Source of the DNA: Baylisascaris procyonis | Lineage: Eukaryota; Nematoda; Chromadorea; Rhabditida; Ascarididae | Direction: 5' to 3' | Assembly: GCA_037389465.1 (NCBI GenBank) | Contig: JAZARR010000078.1 | Coordinates: 1,860,001-1,924,000 of the forward strand | Length of the DNA: 64,000 bases | Shown: one piece after another, positions 34,601-49,902 of the stretch | Numbering within the stretch: the first letter of the stretch is position 1 | How the letters are laid out: each line of letters opens with the position of its first letter | Program-made: the position numbers and the translations under genes | The notes under the pieces: model-generated | The model's input: the letters and a program-made list of their open reading frames with translations, nothing else | What the model was told of the DNA's origin: nothing | Database searches by the model: none

Positions 34601-37600
34601 CACATATATGAGTGCGCCCAAGGAAAATATTCGATTTCTGACAACAATTTCATGCATCTCGCTTGCGCTTTATCTAGTTTTCAGGCAAGTGCAAAATTTC
34701 GCACTTCTAGAACACTCAAAACAATGAATGTGTTTCGTTGACTTTGTGTTCGTCAAGCATCGAGATTATCAACCGTTTCACTACCCCTCTTCTTGCCATC
34801 ATCTTTACACATTTAGGCACGTTCGACTGATGCGGCTTCCATTCTTTTCACAAAGATTTTTTTAGAAAAAACAACCGCACCGACTTCATTAGAAACCAGG
34901 TCGTAATGTGCTGCTTACCTACCATACCTTGCAAATGAGCACAACTAAAAGACACAAGACGTCTACGATAACGAATGCATGAAACGTGCCTGAAAAAAAT
35001 TACGCAGATTTGAATATGCACTTATTAAGATACAAATCATCGTACTGTGGGAATTCATTTCTCATTTCTGCAAAATTGAAGACTTACTTTAACGATTGTT
35101 TTTTCGTGCATCTTCATATTAATTGAATAACTGCATAGTTCTAATGCATCTAAGACATTTAACTGCCTCTTCCATTGCATACTAGATTGTCGCAAGCGTG
35201 AACAGCTTTTAAGCACCTATATTCGAAGTTGAGGTCTACCTATGCGAAGATGAGAAGCTCATTTCCGTCGATAAAGACATGAGGTATGGAAGGCTACTGC
35301 ATGTGGTGCTGTTATCTCGCGAATATTGCGCAGTGTTTTGACCAACAAGAATTTTTGGTGAATTGAATATCGTTCGAAAAAATTGCCTTAGTTTCATGAG
35401 TAAAGAAAACAGGATGATCCTGTGGGTAAGTTTCTTAGCAAGCTGTTAGTCATGGCAATTGATCAATCAAATAAACTTTGAAATAGCATAGAGGCTTCCA
35501 ACGTAAAAAGCAACTAGATAGATGCGAAATGCATTATCGAGGTGACTTATTTCTAAACAATGACTCTAAAACACTCTTTAAGCTTCGAAAAGACTTCTCG
35601 ACTTTAACATCTAAGAAAAAAATTTATCGGATGTAAATGATTAGAAGGAAAGAAGATTTCTTCGATTATTGAAGTAAAGTGATAGGATCGTATTTGTCGT
35701 ATAGCTACAATATTGAACTGTTCTTAACTTTAAAAGGGCATTGCGTAGGACAGAATTCTGAATAAGAATGACTCTGCAAAATTCTTGTTCATTTCAGTAA
35801 CAAACTGCCAGTTTTGGTAGGAATTCATATCACTATGAATCTTCCTGTCAATTTCTTGTCAACTAAAAGTAGACATTAGAGTAACTTTTGCTAGTGCCTT
35901 TGTTACTGTTTCATCGTAAACAGCATGAAGGAGCGGTGATGTAACGTTCGGAAACAAATATAAGAATATCAGCTGAAGGGCACTTCGTATAGGCCACTCA
36001 AAGGAAAGCACGAGTCGACACCGTTCATATCCTCGCATGGGATAAGCTAATAAACTTTAAATTGCTATGCACATTCACTCGAACACTTCTTTGGTCAATA
36101 AAATATCACCTGTCGTTTCCACGTCAACGTCAGCCACGAGATCATTTTTTATTTATTTTAAGTGCCATAAATGAACTACTCGGAAAACATTTTGTAGTAA
36201 TAAGTACGACGAATAAGCGAATGCGTTGAAATGAGTAGACCGTTAGCGCAATGCAGTGAAAAATTGCAATATCATGCACTTGTGACCATATGAAGCAGTA
36301 AAAAATTCATGTGACTAGATGAGGAAAGAAGTACACGGAGGATAAAGAAATAGAAAGAAATATAGAAAGAAAGAAGTAAGAATGTAGAAACACTTCAAAG
36401 GTTGTACTATGTGCGATAGAGACAACTGTTGTGAAGACAAAATGCTGGATGAGGCTCTCGAGCAACATCGGACACACCAGTCGCTAAGAAGGCGCAAGCA
36501 TGAAACAAAGCTCTTTTTTTTTTTTAGCAACTACCCATAATTGATCACCCTTCATGAGAGAGTATGTGCCTGGATGCAGCAATTCGCATTTCTCTTCTTT
36601 GGTCAGCTCTTCAACGCCTTTTGCCTTCCGATTCCCTTCATCATTTTCAACTAGATTTTAATAATAAAAGGCATTAAAATATTGGCAAAACTTGCTTTGA
36701 ATAACGTCAGTTGGCGATAGTTTTGTTTCGTTGTGTGACAAGAGGGCTGTTATGCTTCTCTGCTGTGTTATGCCGAAACCAAACGGACATTTCCTGCACT
36801 ATGACGATTGATTTTCGAATGACCGTTAAGCGTAGTTGGGATTAGAGCATTCTCAAGAGGTAATAACGAGTGGAGGTTATATGAGGTGGCATGCTTTTTA
36901 TCCGCTTTTTTGAAGCCATTCCACGCAATGGTGAGGTCATTTTCGGATTATTGTGCATTTTTTCGACTTGTGCAGGGTGTATAAAAACAATTCGCCGTTT
37001 AATGCGACAATAAAAAGTGAGCTAATAAAAATTTTAAAAAACGACTAAGAAATGTCAATCGATAAAACATAAGATAATATGTGCAAAATCGTGTTCGCCG
37101 GATGATATGAAAATCAATTTTTTCGATGTTCGTTCAACAAAACAAAACGTTATATTCAACTATGAGTATTCGCATAATTTCAAAAGGAGACATCTATAAC
37201 TGATGAGGTTCTTGTTATGAATGTAGCGAGATGTGCTAAAAGGGATTATGCTTTAACAAAGATGAATTTACCTGGCTTCTTATATTCGAATGAATTCAGA
37301 AAAAAACGCTTCGGGAAAAGATGGCTCATCAGCGTTCTTTTTTTGCAATGGATGAAATAATAAAACCTTCGATGTTTAGTGAAATCTACAACTTTGGCTA
37401 AAAACAAGTACTGATTGCATTGAAGGCCTCCTGAAAGCTTTCACCTTGAAAGTATGCAGCATTTGCTGTGAGATTCGTAAGTAAGTTAAAACAGCGTAAA
37501 ATTTGCATAAAATCTTACAGCTCATCGACAACGACGATATGTAGCAGTAGTGTAGCAAAGTGGTTGTTAGAACATTATTATATGCATAAAAACTATTCTA

Positions 37601-40600
37601 CAAAAAGTGTAAATATAAATGCGATCGGTAAACGTAATGCCAGAATATTGCGCTATGTCGAAACTCATCTCTTCATTGCAGTAACACATAAAAACGGCAC
37701 AATTAACGAATGGGATTCCAGCAAACGGCTGCGAGCCGGAAATTAACTTTCCATTTATCTCGATTTCGGTTCTCTAAAGTTGCCTTTATCGATGCAGACA
37801 TCTCAATTGCACTATCGGTCGATACGTTTCATCAACTGTTCAGGCACATGCCAACAAACTAACATACAAATGTTCGCTCTTGAATGATCGTCAGAAATCT
37901 ATGAAAATGCTAACCGAGATTGCTTTCACTCTTGAATTTCCTAGGGATAAATTGAAATGCGCTAAAATATTTTTGTCGCATAAATCGTCAAAGATGCATT
38001 TAAAATAAATATTTTTTGCTGCAGAGAATGAAATTAAAATTATAACCTCGTTTGACATTCAATGAGCGGATAAACACATTCTTCTTTATGCGGAAATAAT
38101 CAACAACTTTCATCTCACTCAACAAATACATACAATAATTTCATCAGCAATTACGATAAGAAGTATCAATAATAGAATATTTAGGGAGCCGTTGCATGAA
38201 AAAGTGGGAAAATTCGGGTAAACAATAATGAAAGTAACGAATAACATTTCGAATAAAGAGAATTTTTTTTTTTTTTAGAAAATTATCTCCGCCACTCTCC
38301 ATTTAAATTAACACAACTTCAGTATGTACAGGTCATCTCATATTCGTATGTGAAGATAAGGATATAGATTCTGAAGCTTCATATCTTCCATGAAGTAATC
38401 AACGTATTCACCTTGTAAGTGATTTTCACTAGAAGCATGAACCTGCGAAAACTTTATTATTAACTAAACTTATTGTGCTTATGTAATTCAATTGTTTGTT
38501 GATGTTTTAAAACTTTCTGAGAAAGACGTCAACATTTACTGAACAAGAAAGAACAAATGTAATTAGCATCAAATAATTGATGCTAATTAACAAATTTGAC
38601 AAATTATTTCCACACAAATAAACAAATCTCGCAAATTTCATCACATATAACGTTGAGTGTTTAAACCAAAATCGCAATGAAAATCGAACATATCAAGTGA
38701 ATAGAAATATAACTTGGCTGGATAGCCATCATTATTCTACGTTTTTAGCAAAGGATGGCAAAATCTGTATTAACTACTATGAGGCACTTGGTAAATGAAG
38801 GAATGAGTTAGCGAAGGATTTACTATTCACCATCGAACACTATTACGAAACAGTTTACAGAGCTTATTGGTAGTAGTTGAATATGTATATTCGCTTCAAT
38901 ACTTATATAGATTTATATGTCTTCGTTGCCAGAAGGACAATAGTGATGCATTGTACTTGTCGAATGAATTGTTGATTTATCTCTAAGACAGCAATATCTG
39001 CATATATGTCAGCATATACTTCTCATCCCTCATATAAACACATAAAATTATTTAAAGATCAGTTTGAATTGTTCACTTAGCTAAGATGTAATAGTCTTTT
39101 CCTAAAGCAAACGAACGAAGGCAATTATGGATAAGAAATACTCAATGACGAAGCTATTTACGTCAACAACCCAACTATAATTGCAACCTAGAGGCCTACT
39201 CGGAAGAAATCGTTTGCAAATAACGCATTCAATCGAAATATACGCTTAACACTTCCCCACACTTTAAGCAATTCGAGATTCGAAAAAGAGAAATGGCATT
39301 TTAATAGGAATCAGTGCTGTAAAAAAACATTTGCAATTATTTTTTGGTAGTTTTCAAAAACAAGAAAAAAAACCGCTGTGGCAAAACACATCCATAATAA
39401 ATGGTGGGACTCTGTTGTCAAAAAACGCATCATCGTGCATCAATATCTCTACAAAAGGAAGCATAAAAACATCGATAAATTGCAACATTGCAAAGGCTAT
39501 TAGCTGCATTAAACGTGCTGATTCTCCAGGAAGATATATAGGTGATTCACTGTTCTATAGCGCTCTCACTTTATCAAGAAACGCTTCAGTTTATTTTATT
39601 ACACAACGACAGTACTAAATGTCTCGTCATTGAAAACTAATTCTAATGTCTCCGGATATGTAAGTGGAGTTCATCTTTGTATTGGTTTCGGCCATAATAC
39701 AACAGCACTTTCCAATATACAAGCATTAAAGCAGAAATCTCTGCACATAGGCACTTCGAACAAGACATTTCCGATCAGATATTTTATCTCGATACCATCA
39801 TCGATCTTATCTTTATCCGCTTAAATAATCCTGGGTGAGCAGTATGGGAAATACGCTTTCCAATACGCACAAGGAATACGTTATTTACTGCAAAAGACCG
39901 CATAACCGAAGATAGAGTGATCATCAACGCAAGAGAGTTCTTAAAATTTGAACTTGCTGTTGTTGGATACGCCCACCTCATTGCTATAAAGAGTCAATAT
40001 TCTATAGAATCCAGCAATCAACTAGCAGAACTGCCTCTCTCTTTCACTCTTGCAGCTCGTTGAGTTTTTTCCTAGTAATATTAAATGCATCCAGAGCACT
40101 TAGATGCTCTTAATCGCTAGCTTTCTCTGTGAAAGTACTTCACATGAATTATTTAGCCCATTTCCAAGAAATCGTTGCTTTTCTGCTTCTTTCAAAATTT
40201 CTTCAAATATTGTGCAGAGAGGAAAAGATGAAGCGATTAAGAAGAGATGCCAAAGAGGGAAACAAATGAGGATAACTGTCATAAGTTTATCGGCTGAAAA
40301 ATTGATATACCACTTAAGCAAAGCATAAATATATTCCTTTGAGTACGAAGCAACAACCTGTGAATGGAAAAAGAAATGCTCAGTTAGCTGTTCGTCTATC
40401 CAAATTGAGTTGAACTGAAAGTTTATCGCTTAAAGTTGAGAAATTTTATCTATGTCATTCAGAAAAAAAGCTAACGGTATAAATTTGCATTGTTTATCGC
40501 AAAAGTGAGTTAGCCGAGTTGTTTAAACCGTGAAAAAGTTTGTGACATCGACATCTATAACAGTAATCAATGTAGACAAACTGAAAAACAACTATTAACT

Positions 40601-40645
40601 TGCCAGCTGTCAGCAACAATTTCTTTCATCACTTACCACAAAAAA

Positions 40646-40675
40646 AACAAACAAACAAACAAACAAACAAACAAA
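40646..40675. repeat. (CAAA)n microsatellite
   Basis: Seven to eight tandem CAAA units after an A-run, in gene-poor DNA. Confidence 0.95.
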
Positions 40676-43600
40676 AGCTTATAATGGTGATTATAATGGC
40701 GATAACCACCACTTCAACAAAATAACATTTGAAGGCGTAGCAAAACTTTTCATCGTTTTGTTTCGTGAACAATAATAGAGAAAAAGAAAATCGGTTGAAT
40801 TATTAAAGTGGCCGATCAATGCTTAGGTTAGAGCAAGCGGAGATGAGCAAATTTCGATAAAAGGAGGCCGAAGGGCCATCAAGCTTCCTCTTCCCGCATG
40901 CGTAAATACGTGTGATTGCAAAATGTTGCAAATACAACTTGTTCGATAGGGAAACGCACATTTAAGTTAGCAAACGTGAATTTGTATGGCTATTCATTGC
41001 TTCACATCCCATTTTTAAATGCTCCAAAAAATTGCATTAGGACACAATCGATGAAATACTGCAATCACGATCTCAGTCATTCTCGTATGGTACTGCCTCG
41101 AATTCTGGTCAATAAAAAATTGTTTAGAGAGATATTGGATCAAATCGATTTCAAGGGAAGAGTTCTATTTTGAACATGCAGTAATTACATCGAATGTAAA
41201 CCCGAGGGGTCACAAATCGAAGTTAGCAGGTCTGTATTACCAATGAGGTTTTCTAGTGAAGGGCTTCCACTCAAGATACATAATATATACAAGAGTGAAA
41301 GAGTTGTGAATGTGTTTATTATGCTAGGTGTAATCCAATTATGCTTGAGGGGATCAAGAAGCCGTTGATAGAGGTTAAAGGTGGAAGGGAGATGTGTGAG
41401 GAAAGCCAAAGCAAGCTAGAAATAGTGGAAACTACTATACTGTTATTTCTATTATATTTCAGTTCTTGTTGATAAAATCGAGTTCTAGTTGAATCAATCA
41501 GTTTCTATATTGCTAGCAGCGTATTTCACCAATTCTTATACATGTGTCACTGTTGAATAATAAATGAAATAATCAAAAAAAAAAAGAAACTCAGCAAATC
41601 GCCGCTCATTCCTCTCCACTTGAAAGAAACGGTGAATTGAGATTGCCTTGTTTAAGACAACCGTGAAAGAAAACATGTTTATTTAGAGTTAGTTGTCTTT
41701 GCGCAATTTTAGCAGCGCTGCAATCGCAACACAAGAAAATTCACCTCTTTTATTTGCATTAGTAAATGCTTATTGAAGTGGCTAAAAAGTAATGTCTCCC
41801 CATTAAAACATTTAATCGCTATAAGCGTGAATAAGTATGACATAAAAAAAAACTGGATCATTTGCAACTAAGAAGGGAATAAACACTTAACACTATGATG
41901 ACAAAAAAAAAACGTTTATCAAAAACTAGTAAAATGTTGCATTAAAAATTTTAGACATCTAAGCGAATGGAATTGCATAAGTTTATGAAACGATGGGCAT
42001 AAACTTGGAGCACTTATAAAACGCAAAGCCCGTGTAAAAATTATATAAACGTTCACAATCCGCTCTAAAATTTTTCCAGTCCACATTCATAAACAATATC
42101 TGCTCTCTGTAAGTTTTTATGCTTAATAATAGGTGATTAATGTGATATGATACGACTAAATATTTTAGTCCGACTCAGATTTACATGAAAACTATTGTTT
42201 AATGAGCAATGAAAATAAATTTCGACGGATATGTGACTGCTCGTTTACTGAATCTTAATAATAATTGGTCAAAGAAAAAGTAAGATGGATTCTGAAACTT
42301 TATCGACACAATATTCAGACCATTTGCGATGATCGGTTTACCATTTGATTATTTTTTATGATTCACAGTCTAACTAATGCGCTAGATGACACACCTTTTT
42401 ACTTGTATAAAGCTACTATTTTTTGATTATCATTTTCAGGTAAACTGTTATTACGTTCTCTTCTTGTGAGTGGAGGCGCATGAATGACAGCTATTTTCTT
42501 GCAAATAAAATAAAAAAATTTACCACGCGCATGTCGCAGTATTTCACGACATATCGTATTCTCTAAAAGCCAATAACTTTTAGCTAATTTAATTGTGGAA
42601 AAGGTGCTGAATCCAAACTTTTCTGGAAGTTGGTAGCACGCAAGTTTATTGAACAAGGCTGACAAGGCTCCAATTTTTGTTGAAGTTGAGCATGAGGGTA
42701 TTCTTGTAAATTCACAAGTGCCACTTCTGTTTTACATGCTCAATTTAAATATTCATATAAACAACACTTCTAGAAAATAGAAATTTTCGAAATATTAGCA
42801 AAAATAATTTGATGCAAAAATGCTGCACGCTGCTTGATTTATCCTATCACGATGGTCCCATTGCAGCTTATGGCATTACTGCTAGTAGCTGGCAAACTTA
42901 TTACCATTTTGACGTTGATTACTTCCTATATATAAAACACTCAATAACAAATTTGCACAACGCCCAAAATGTATCGAATCGTAAATAAGCGCCCATCTGC
43001 GTAGTGCAGAAGCCCATTTTGTGAAGCAGCAAAATAAACAACACGAAGCAATCGCAATTAGCCGCCTTTCTTACTTCATTTAGGCAAAGTCAACTTAATT
43101 GAAAGACAACTTGAATTTCTTATGATTTTGCGAGATAGACAAATTCGCCTTGGGGGATTTGATTGCGAGGCACGTTAGCATTCTAGTAGTAATTGATGTG
43201 TGGCATGGTGGCAATTTGCAAAGGTCAATAATAGTTTCGAGGCATATGTAAACCGAGTAAAGCATTTCGACTCGCTAACGCTGTGTTCGGCAACACTAAT
43301 TGCATTCGAAATAAGACTAGGACAAGTGAAGAGGATAGATCTATAATGAGAGGTAGTGATGTTTTGAATGCTTCATTTCCTTTCGATTTTCGTCACTAAT
43401 TAAACGACGCATGATTTTCCTCTTTTTTCATCGTATCGTGCATTGTTTGAGCGTGAACAAGAATCTTTTCATAATTTTAGGCGATATGATGGACTTTATT
43501 TATCACGTATTCAAATTTCATATATCGAGCAGTTGATAATATCCAATTTCATGTTTAGAACTTTAAGCACTCTTTCCAGCTAATTTCTTTTCAATGTTGT

Positions 43601-45477
43601 CAGATCGATTATAAATAAAATTCATCGATGTTTTTCATAGACTAATAACTTTATTTTTTGATCACTGGTTAATTTCGCTATTTCGCCGTTATTTTTCGCT
43701 ACTAAATCGACGAATGAAATTGTGGCAAGAGGAATTCCACATCCAAAAATTTGCATGATTTTTTTTTTTGTCGATAGACAGATAATGTTCGCGAAATAAC
43801 GAACGATTCGATGAAGCATGCAAACGAGGTTTCATCGAGAGGAGCAATGCACTGTGTTGCATAAATTACACGATTCGATATTGCTAGGCGCATTTAATAA
43901 GCGTTCTTTAGAATCATTTCACGCTCACGCATAAGGAATCGAAACTCATCAGCATCAATGAACAGCAAAAATAAAACGTTTCGACAGTCGTTGGTGTGTT
44001 TAGGTAGCAACGTCAACGTTATCGATGCGTGATTTAACCCATCAATGAAAGAGAATTAAAGAGTACTTTGATGCGACACATCTTCCGATTCAAGAGGAAT
44101 AAATTTTTCATTCAAAGTCTAAGCCCAAGTTGTTTCATTTTTCCAAATTTGCACCATATCAATGTGCACTTCCTTGCAAAAAAAGCTGAAAAAGTCAAAA
44201 GCATAATCACAGAGAACAAATTGTTACGAAAGAAATTTTTGTGCTCAAATTGTGTTGAAAATCAAAAAGGCAAAATTCGAAAGCGAATTAATAAAAATAC
44301 GAATGCAAATTCGTCAGCTGTTCATAAAAATTCCACCATTAAAGTGTTAATAAATTCACATCTGCACATATTCTCTGACTGATTTGCGAAAGCGTTTTCT
44401 TTTTCTATAAATACGCCGACAACGTTATCTCGTATGGTGCGAGATCTATCCTAGATTAGAAATTCGCATACATTAAGCGGATGTGATCTTTGATAAACCG
44501 CTAGACGTAATGCTTGCACTTCGTTTACCTAAATGGCCTTCTCAGCGATATTCTATGTTTTGCGAGAGTTAAGAGCATTTGTTTATTCTTTCTAGCTTTT
44601 TACTCACTTGTCGCCTTTATGTTATGTGGCTTTCTTAAGCCCGTTAAGGATTTTTAATGTGGATTTGTGTGAGCGTTACAATTATGGATTACTGTTTCAT
44701 GCATCATTCTAATCCAATGATGCAGTGCATGCAATTAGTGCACTAAAGTTATAGCTTTAGATTACTTTTGTTGGCCGCTTTTCAGTGTAAAGTAGGTGGC
44801 CAATTCACCGAAAATAACAACTCTCATGCAATTTCATTACTATCGCATACTGTTGTGCGCTTTTATGTAGTTTTTACTTTTGTAAAGCTCTGCTCAATAA
44901 AGCTCTTTCGAAAGATAATCAATTACGGCCATTCTTACATTATGCGGTCATTTTTGCGCCACTCGATTTGCAGATTAATTTTTCAATCGGTAAGCACATC
45001 AGTACTCATCGAGATTGATTAAACTATGGCACAGCTTGTCTATCTACTCTACTTTGCAGTAATACACTTTAGTGTCAAAAATATCGTTCTTTACAGTTTC
45101 TTAACCACGATCACTACAATGAAACGGCCCCTCGATAACGCTTTAAATTCACTTGATTGAAGCAGAAAGTTCATTAACTCAATCGAAATTTACATACACT
45201 CTCCACTTGAAAAGTTTATAGTTTCTTTATTACGATTTTGTCAGAAGATGCTCTCTCACAGATTTACAAATCGTTCATTCACATCTTCAAAACTGCGACG
45301 ATCTCTCGTAGAAATACTGGTACCCAAAATAAAGATCTTAAATAGCATCATGCTATTATGAATGAAATTTATTAGGTGATAATGTGGTAACGAAATCGGG
45401 GAGAGGTGGGATTGATTTTGAGCATTGCTAGGTTGCCTAGAACTACAACGTTTGCGACACAGACCACTCAGTTTCCC

Positions 45478-45503
45478 TCACCCCCACCCCCACCCCTCCT
45501 CTC
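45478..45503. repeat. CCCCCA-rich tract
   Basis: CCCTCACCCCCACCCCCACC and a following CCTCC give four C-runs in 26 bp, with i-motif or opposite-strand G-quadruplex potential. Confidence 0.8.
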
Positions 45504-45739
45504 TTACTGCATCTTATTCATCTGAGTTAGAAGCAGAAAAGACGAGTTATGTGACGCGATAACGCTCGTACGGCTTTGCTGTCTCTCACTCAGAAGTAAT
45601 TTTTATCGTTGTTTTACTACGTGTAGGTAGCATTTTAAAGACGAAGAACAGAACGCTTGAATTCCTCTTCCGGTCACTTAGCTCTACACTCCATGCTAAA
45701 AACATAGCGCTAGGTCGTGCAGTGAACCCTTTCACATAC

Positions 45740-45856
45740 CATATGCTGGAGCACTGCTCGCAAGCAACTGCAAACTACGGAACGAGCAGAAGGCAATAAG
45801 ATTAACGCCTAAGTGCGCTACGACCGTGAAATATATTGTCCTTACTTCGTCTAGGT
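45740..45856 (-). other. candidate isolated exon
   Basis: On the - strand a long pyrimidine tract ends CGCCAG before 45856, and a donor GTATGTG follows 45740. The 117-nt open frame reads VVAHLGVNLIAFCSF and then LLASSAPAYG. It ends in phase 1, the phase needed to join the class B GPCR exon at 31225, and its middle is hydrophobic. It has no start Met of its own. The link is speculative. Confidence 0.15.
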
Positions 45857-47689
45857 CTGGCGGTCGGAATGAAAAGAGGACAGTGAAGGGGAAGAGAGGG
45901 ACATAGGGATACAATAACAATCTACTTGACAAACGGACAGAGTAAGTTTGGTGCATTTTCAACTGTTTTCAGTTATGCTTATAAGTTATATACCCACATA
46001 GAACTGCCCTACTTTATGCAACAGGTATATTCGCTGCTCTAGCGTATCTCATGAGTCATCTCACCGAAATATTGTTACGCGATCGTAACCTTCTGATGGT
46101 TTATGAGACCTATTCAAATTCTGCGATAAGCTTAATTGAAAATAGCATATTCTAGGCAACACCTACTGAAATAAAAAGGCTGCCGGCGACAGTTGAACAT
46201 AAGTTCTCGATCAAAGCACTGAAAATGGCCAATAAAGAAAATTTTCTTTAATTTAGTTAGACCAATTTAATTGAACATTGAAGAGAACAAGAAAGCCATT
46301 TGAAAAATTTCATGAAGGGAGCGCAATGCACTATAACTTGGAAATTAACGGCTCTTTGAACATCGCAACAGTCTCGTTTCTCGCAAATGTTGTCGAATAT
46401 TTGCCACTTCAGCCTCTTCAGTTAGATCCCTCGGGGGTGTAGTTTTCGCTCTTCCAACTCACGCATCTTTAAACGTTTCCTTCGAATGTTTCTTATTAAA
46501 AAGCGTCAGTACCAATGGAATCTATGAAAAATTGCACTTTTTGCTCAACTTCTCTAAAGTTTTCTACCAAAAATATTGCTTGTGTCTGTGATACGGCTAT
46601 TAACCATTTTTCAACAAATACGCTCAACAATCCGTCAAAACTCAACCACAATACTTACGATGCGGATATTTTACTTGACTTTAAATCCTATGACGTTGAA
46701 AAAACTCAAAGATATAAATGTTTAAAGATGAATTTTGCTCAAAATATTTCGACAATGGAATTCGCGAACAATATTCCATAGTTTGGAATCGATTAAAGAG
46801 ATTCTGGATCAGTTTTTCCTTTCTTAAACCGTCCTTCCTTCCTAGTCTTTCTCGATGAACCTTACTATCTTTCCTTCACAACGAATTTTCAATTCTTAAA
46901 AAGTAGCTTCCTCTTGCGAGGAACGTAGTGCCTATGATTTATAGAACAGCTGTGCTATAAAGCACTTAGCATCTAGAAATGTCGGAAGCGAACCAAAAAT
47001 GTAGCTGTGGGTGTTAGAAATTAAAGCAATTTTCAGCCATTGATCTTTGAACTCTAGTCATCTAATCAATATATGCTGTAATACATTTGTTTGCTCACTG
47101 TTCAGGAAAGAAATGAATATGCTGCTGGAGACAATCCACATTTAGGACTTCTCGCACGATTGCGGTGCATTTATGTAACCGGTCACGTAATCCGAGAAAT
47201 TCCAGAGAAAATAGATATCAGCCGTGCGTTATTTAATCGAACTCTCTCATCAATCAGAAAATACTTGACAATTCCCACTGTTCCATTGATATTTTCACGC
47301 GGGAAAAAATCTACAGTAATGCAGTCATATTTCGGCCACAAAACAGTATTAACTTCTTTGGGCCTAAAAATTTGATCTGCCAAAGCAAAGTACAGCTTGA
47401 TCGCATTTATGAGGTGCTTAAAAAGAAGAAATTTATGGGGTGCTTAAAAAGTAAAAAGGCATCACTATCTGGTTGCCCATGAGCCACCATTTCATTTCAA
47501 GCTGAAATTCAAAAAAAAAACAAAAAAAATTACACAACCGTATGTAGATGTAGAATCAACAAAAAAATTTATTAGTGCACAGCATGCATGAGTGTTGCTA
47601 CCTCATTTGCTTTGATTTCATGCGCTTTTCGAAGTAGGCAATTTTTTTGCAGATATTTCTTAGAAGTGCTATGCTTATGCAGATGTTTA

Positions 47690-47865
47690 AGCGTCTGTGC
47701 TCATGCGTGTGTTTGCATGCATGCACGTATGCGTACATGTGAGCGCATGTATGCTTGTTTGCGTACCCGTGTGGGTGTGCGCAGTATGTGCATTTGCATG
47801 TGTCTGTGCATGTATGTGTACGTGTGTGCGTGGGCGTTTGTGTGTGTGCATGTTTACCACCTGCA
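47690..47865. repeat. degenerate TG/CATG alternating purine-pyrimidine tract
   Basis: About 175 bp of mixed TGTG, GCATGC, GTAC and GTGCGT steps, almost all alternating purine-pyrimidine, so it has Z-DNA potential. The Cys/Val- and His/Thr-rich frames on the two strands are artefacts of this repeat. Confidence 0.85.
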
Positions 47866-49902
47866 AGTGTTTCTGCATTTGCGTGGTCGTCTGGTGGCTT
47901 CACCTCACGAGTCACCTCAGACAGGTGTATAAAACTCACTAGAAAGTTGTTGAGGCGATGATCCGATTGAATAAACAAAATTCTGTGCCGTATGTGTGCA
48001 CTAGTGTAAGCTCAGCCGCCGGCAGATAAACACCTCAAAAGGCGAGATAATCTATTTAAGTGAAAAGGCCATGAAGAGATAGAGCCTCGAGCAAAATGTG
48101 CTTTCGCTATGTGAAAACGATCTTTCAGAATAAGCCAACTTGAACCGCCGCCTGGCCACAGCTAAACGCATCGAGTGGCAAATTCATTCAATCAGCATCT
48201 GGCACTCTGTCAACCATCATTCAGCACCCATCCGCTCCCACAAAATTCCCACCCCATCACAATCAATGAGACCAGTCTGTCATTTAGATTGCCAATATAA
48301 AAAATAAAAAAAAAATCAACAGCAATATCACATGGAAACTATCTGAGAAGAAGAAAGAAATGTTCATCTCTTCAGCACTTTTAAAAACGCAATAAATCGG
48401 TTGATTTAGGCTGGCCAATTAAAATTCCTGAGGGGACAAAAACACCGTTGAGAAAAAACTTTTAATTAATAATGAAGGGCTTGGGATGGAAAGCGCAACT
48501 GCAAAGGCACTCGTTCAAGCGACCTTTTGTGAGAACTCCTTTAAAATTTGTATGCTCTATTTGAAAAGAAATCTATCCTACAAGATTAACCGCTTCAAAT
48601 ACCGATTGAATGCGGCAGATCCTCTACGTAGCATTTACCTCATCTTAGAAAAATTTTCATATGAAAACTGCTTAATACCGTATTTAGCAGACTCTAAATC
48701 TTTGATGGAAGCATAGGAGCAGACGGATATGCGGAAGTGCTTTACGAGTGCAAAATTCTAACTTTAATAATCTAATAGCATTTCGATTAACCAAATCGAA
48801 GTGATATAAAATTAGTTTCATTAGTGAATGCTTCGCATAAATCGTTTCGTTAAGTGTACTTCTGAAATATAATAAACGCGAAATCTTCTCAGATATCTTG
48901 TTTCCGTTAAGATGAAATCTATATCGATGAGTAAAATTTTCATTTGCTAGTTTCAAAATGAAATGGAAAGTTTAGCATATGATAGTTTCCAATCTATATT
49001 TTCTTCCATATATGCAAATATCATCATTCTTTATATCTTATTTCAATCTACTATGAGCAAGTCGAATTTTATGGCACTCTGTGCGTTAGCCTTTACTCAG
49101 CATTGCTAAGGACCATTTCTATTGTTTTATGGCGTTTTTTGCACAATGGAGGATCGAGGCAACAATGCGACATATAAAGGGCCACAATAATTTAGAAAGC
49201 TCCGACGTGCTAAAAAAGAGCGCCGCAGCCTATTCATCAAATCAACTTTATCCATCCCAACAGATCTTCAATATTGCGGCTGAATCCTTATCTATTTGCG
49301 GTTGAATTCACATTTCTAATTCGCCGCTACTTTTTCCTGAAAAAGATGCATCAGTTAATTGCCGCAAATATTTAGAGAAAGATAAAACTCTGAAAAACAC
49401 ATATTAGCTTATCTCACTCTTATCGTGAATATTTTCCCGCATATTTAATAAAAAAGCAACTAAGTTGTGTTATGCAAAGAATTTCATTGCGACAAAATGT
49501 ACGGTTTTTGAAAAACAAATTAAAGACGATACTATGCAAATGTAATTGTATAATGGGCTGTTTTTATTGTAGTGGTGCGATGAATGGGACCGAAAATGTA
49601 TGGCCAGAAAACATATTAGAGAACATGAATAAATGTGATTCTGTGGCTTCACTTTGCAAACATTTTTACAAAAACTATGAATGCGCAAACATAAACATTA
49701 TAGAAATTTAAACGTTTCGAGAAATGCCACTGACGCAGCAAAGCAATTATTAGATACGAAGAGTATAGTAACATGTAGTATTATGATGTAGCCGAAGAAC
49801 CTAAGAGCAACAGATATTTAAAATATTATGATTGATTACTTTCTAACTTCTCTACTCTTCAAATGCTAATTCTGTATACCAGGCCCGGCCGGAAAAAAAT
49901 TG

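Noticed and set aside
47588..47978. Cys/Val-rich and His/Thr-rich frames on both strands
   Set aside because: They are readings of the TG/CATG repeat, not proteins.
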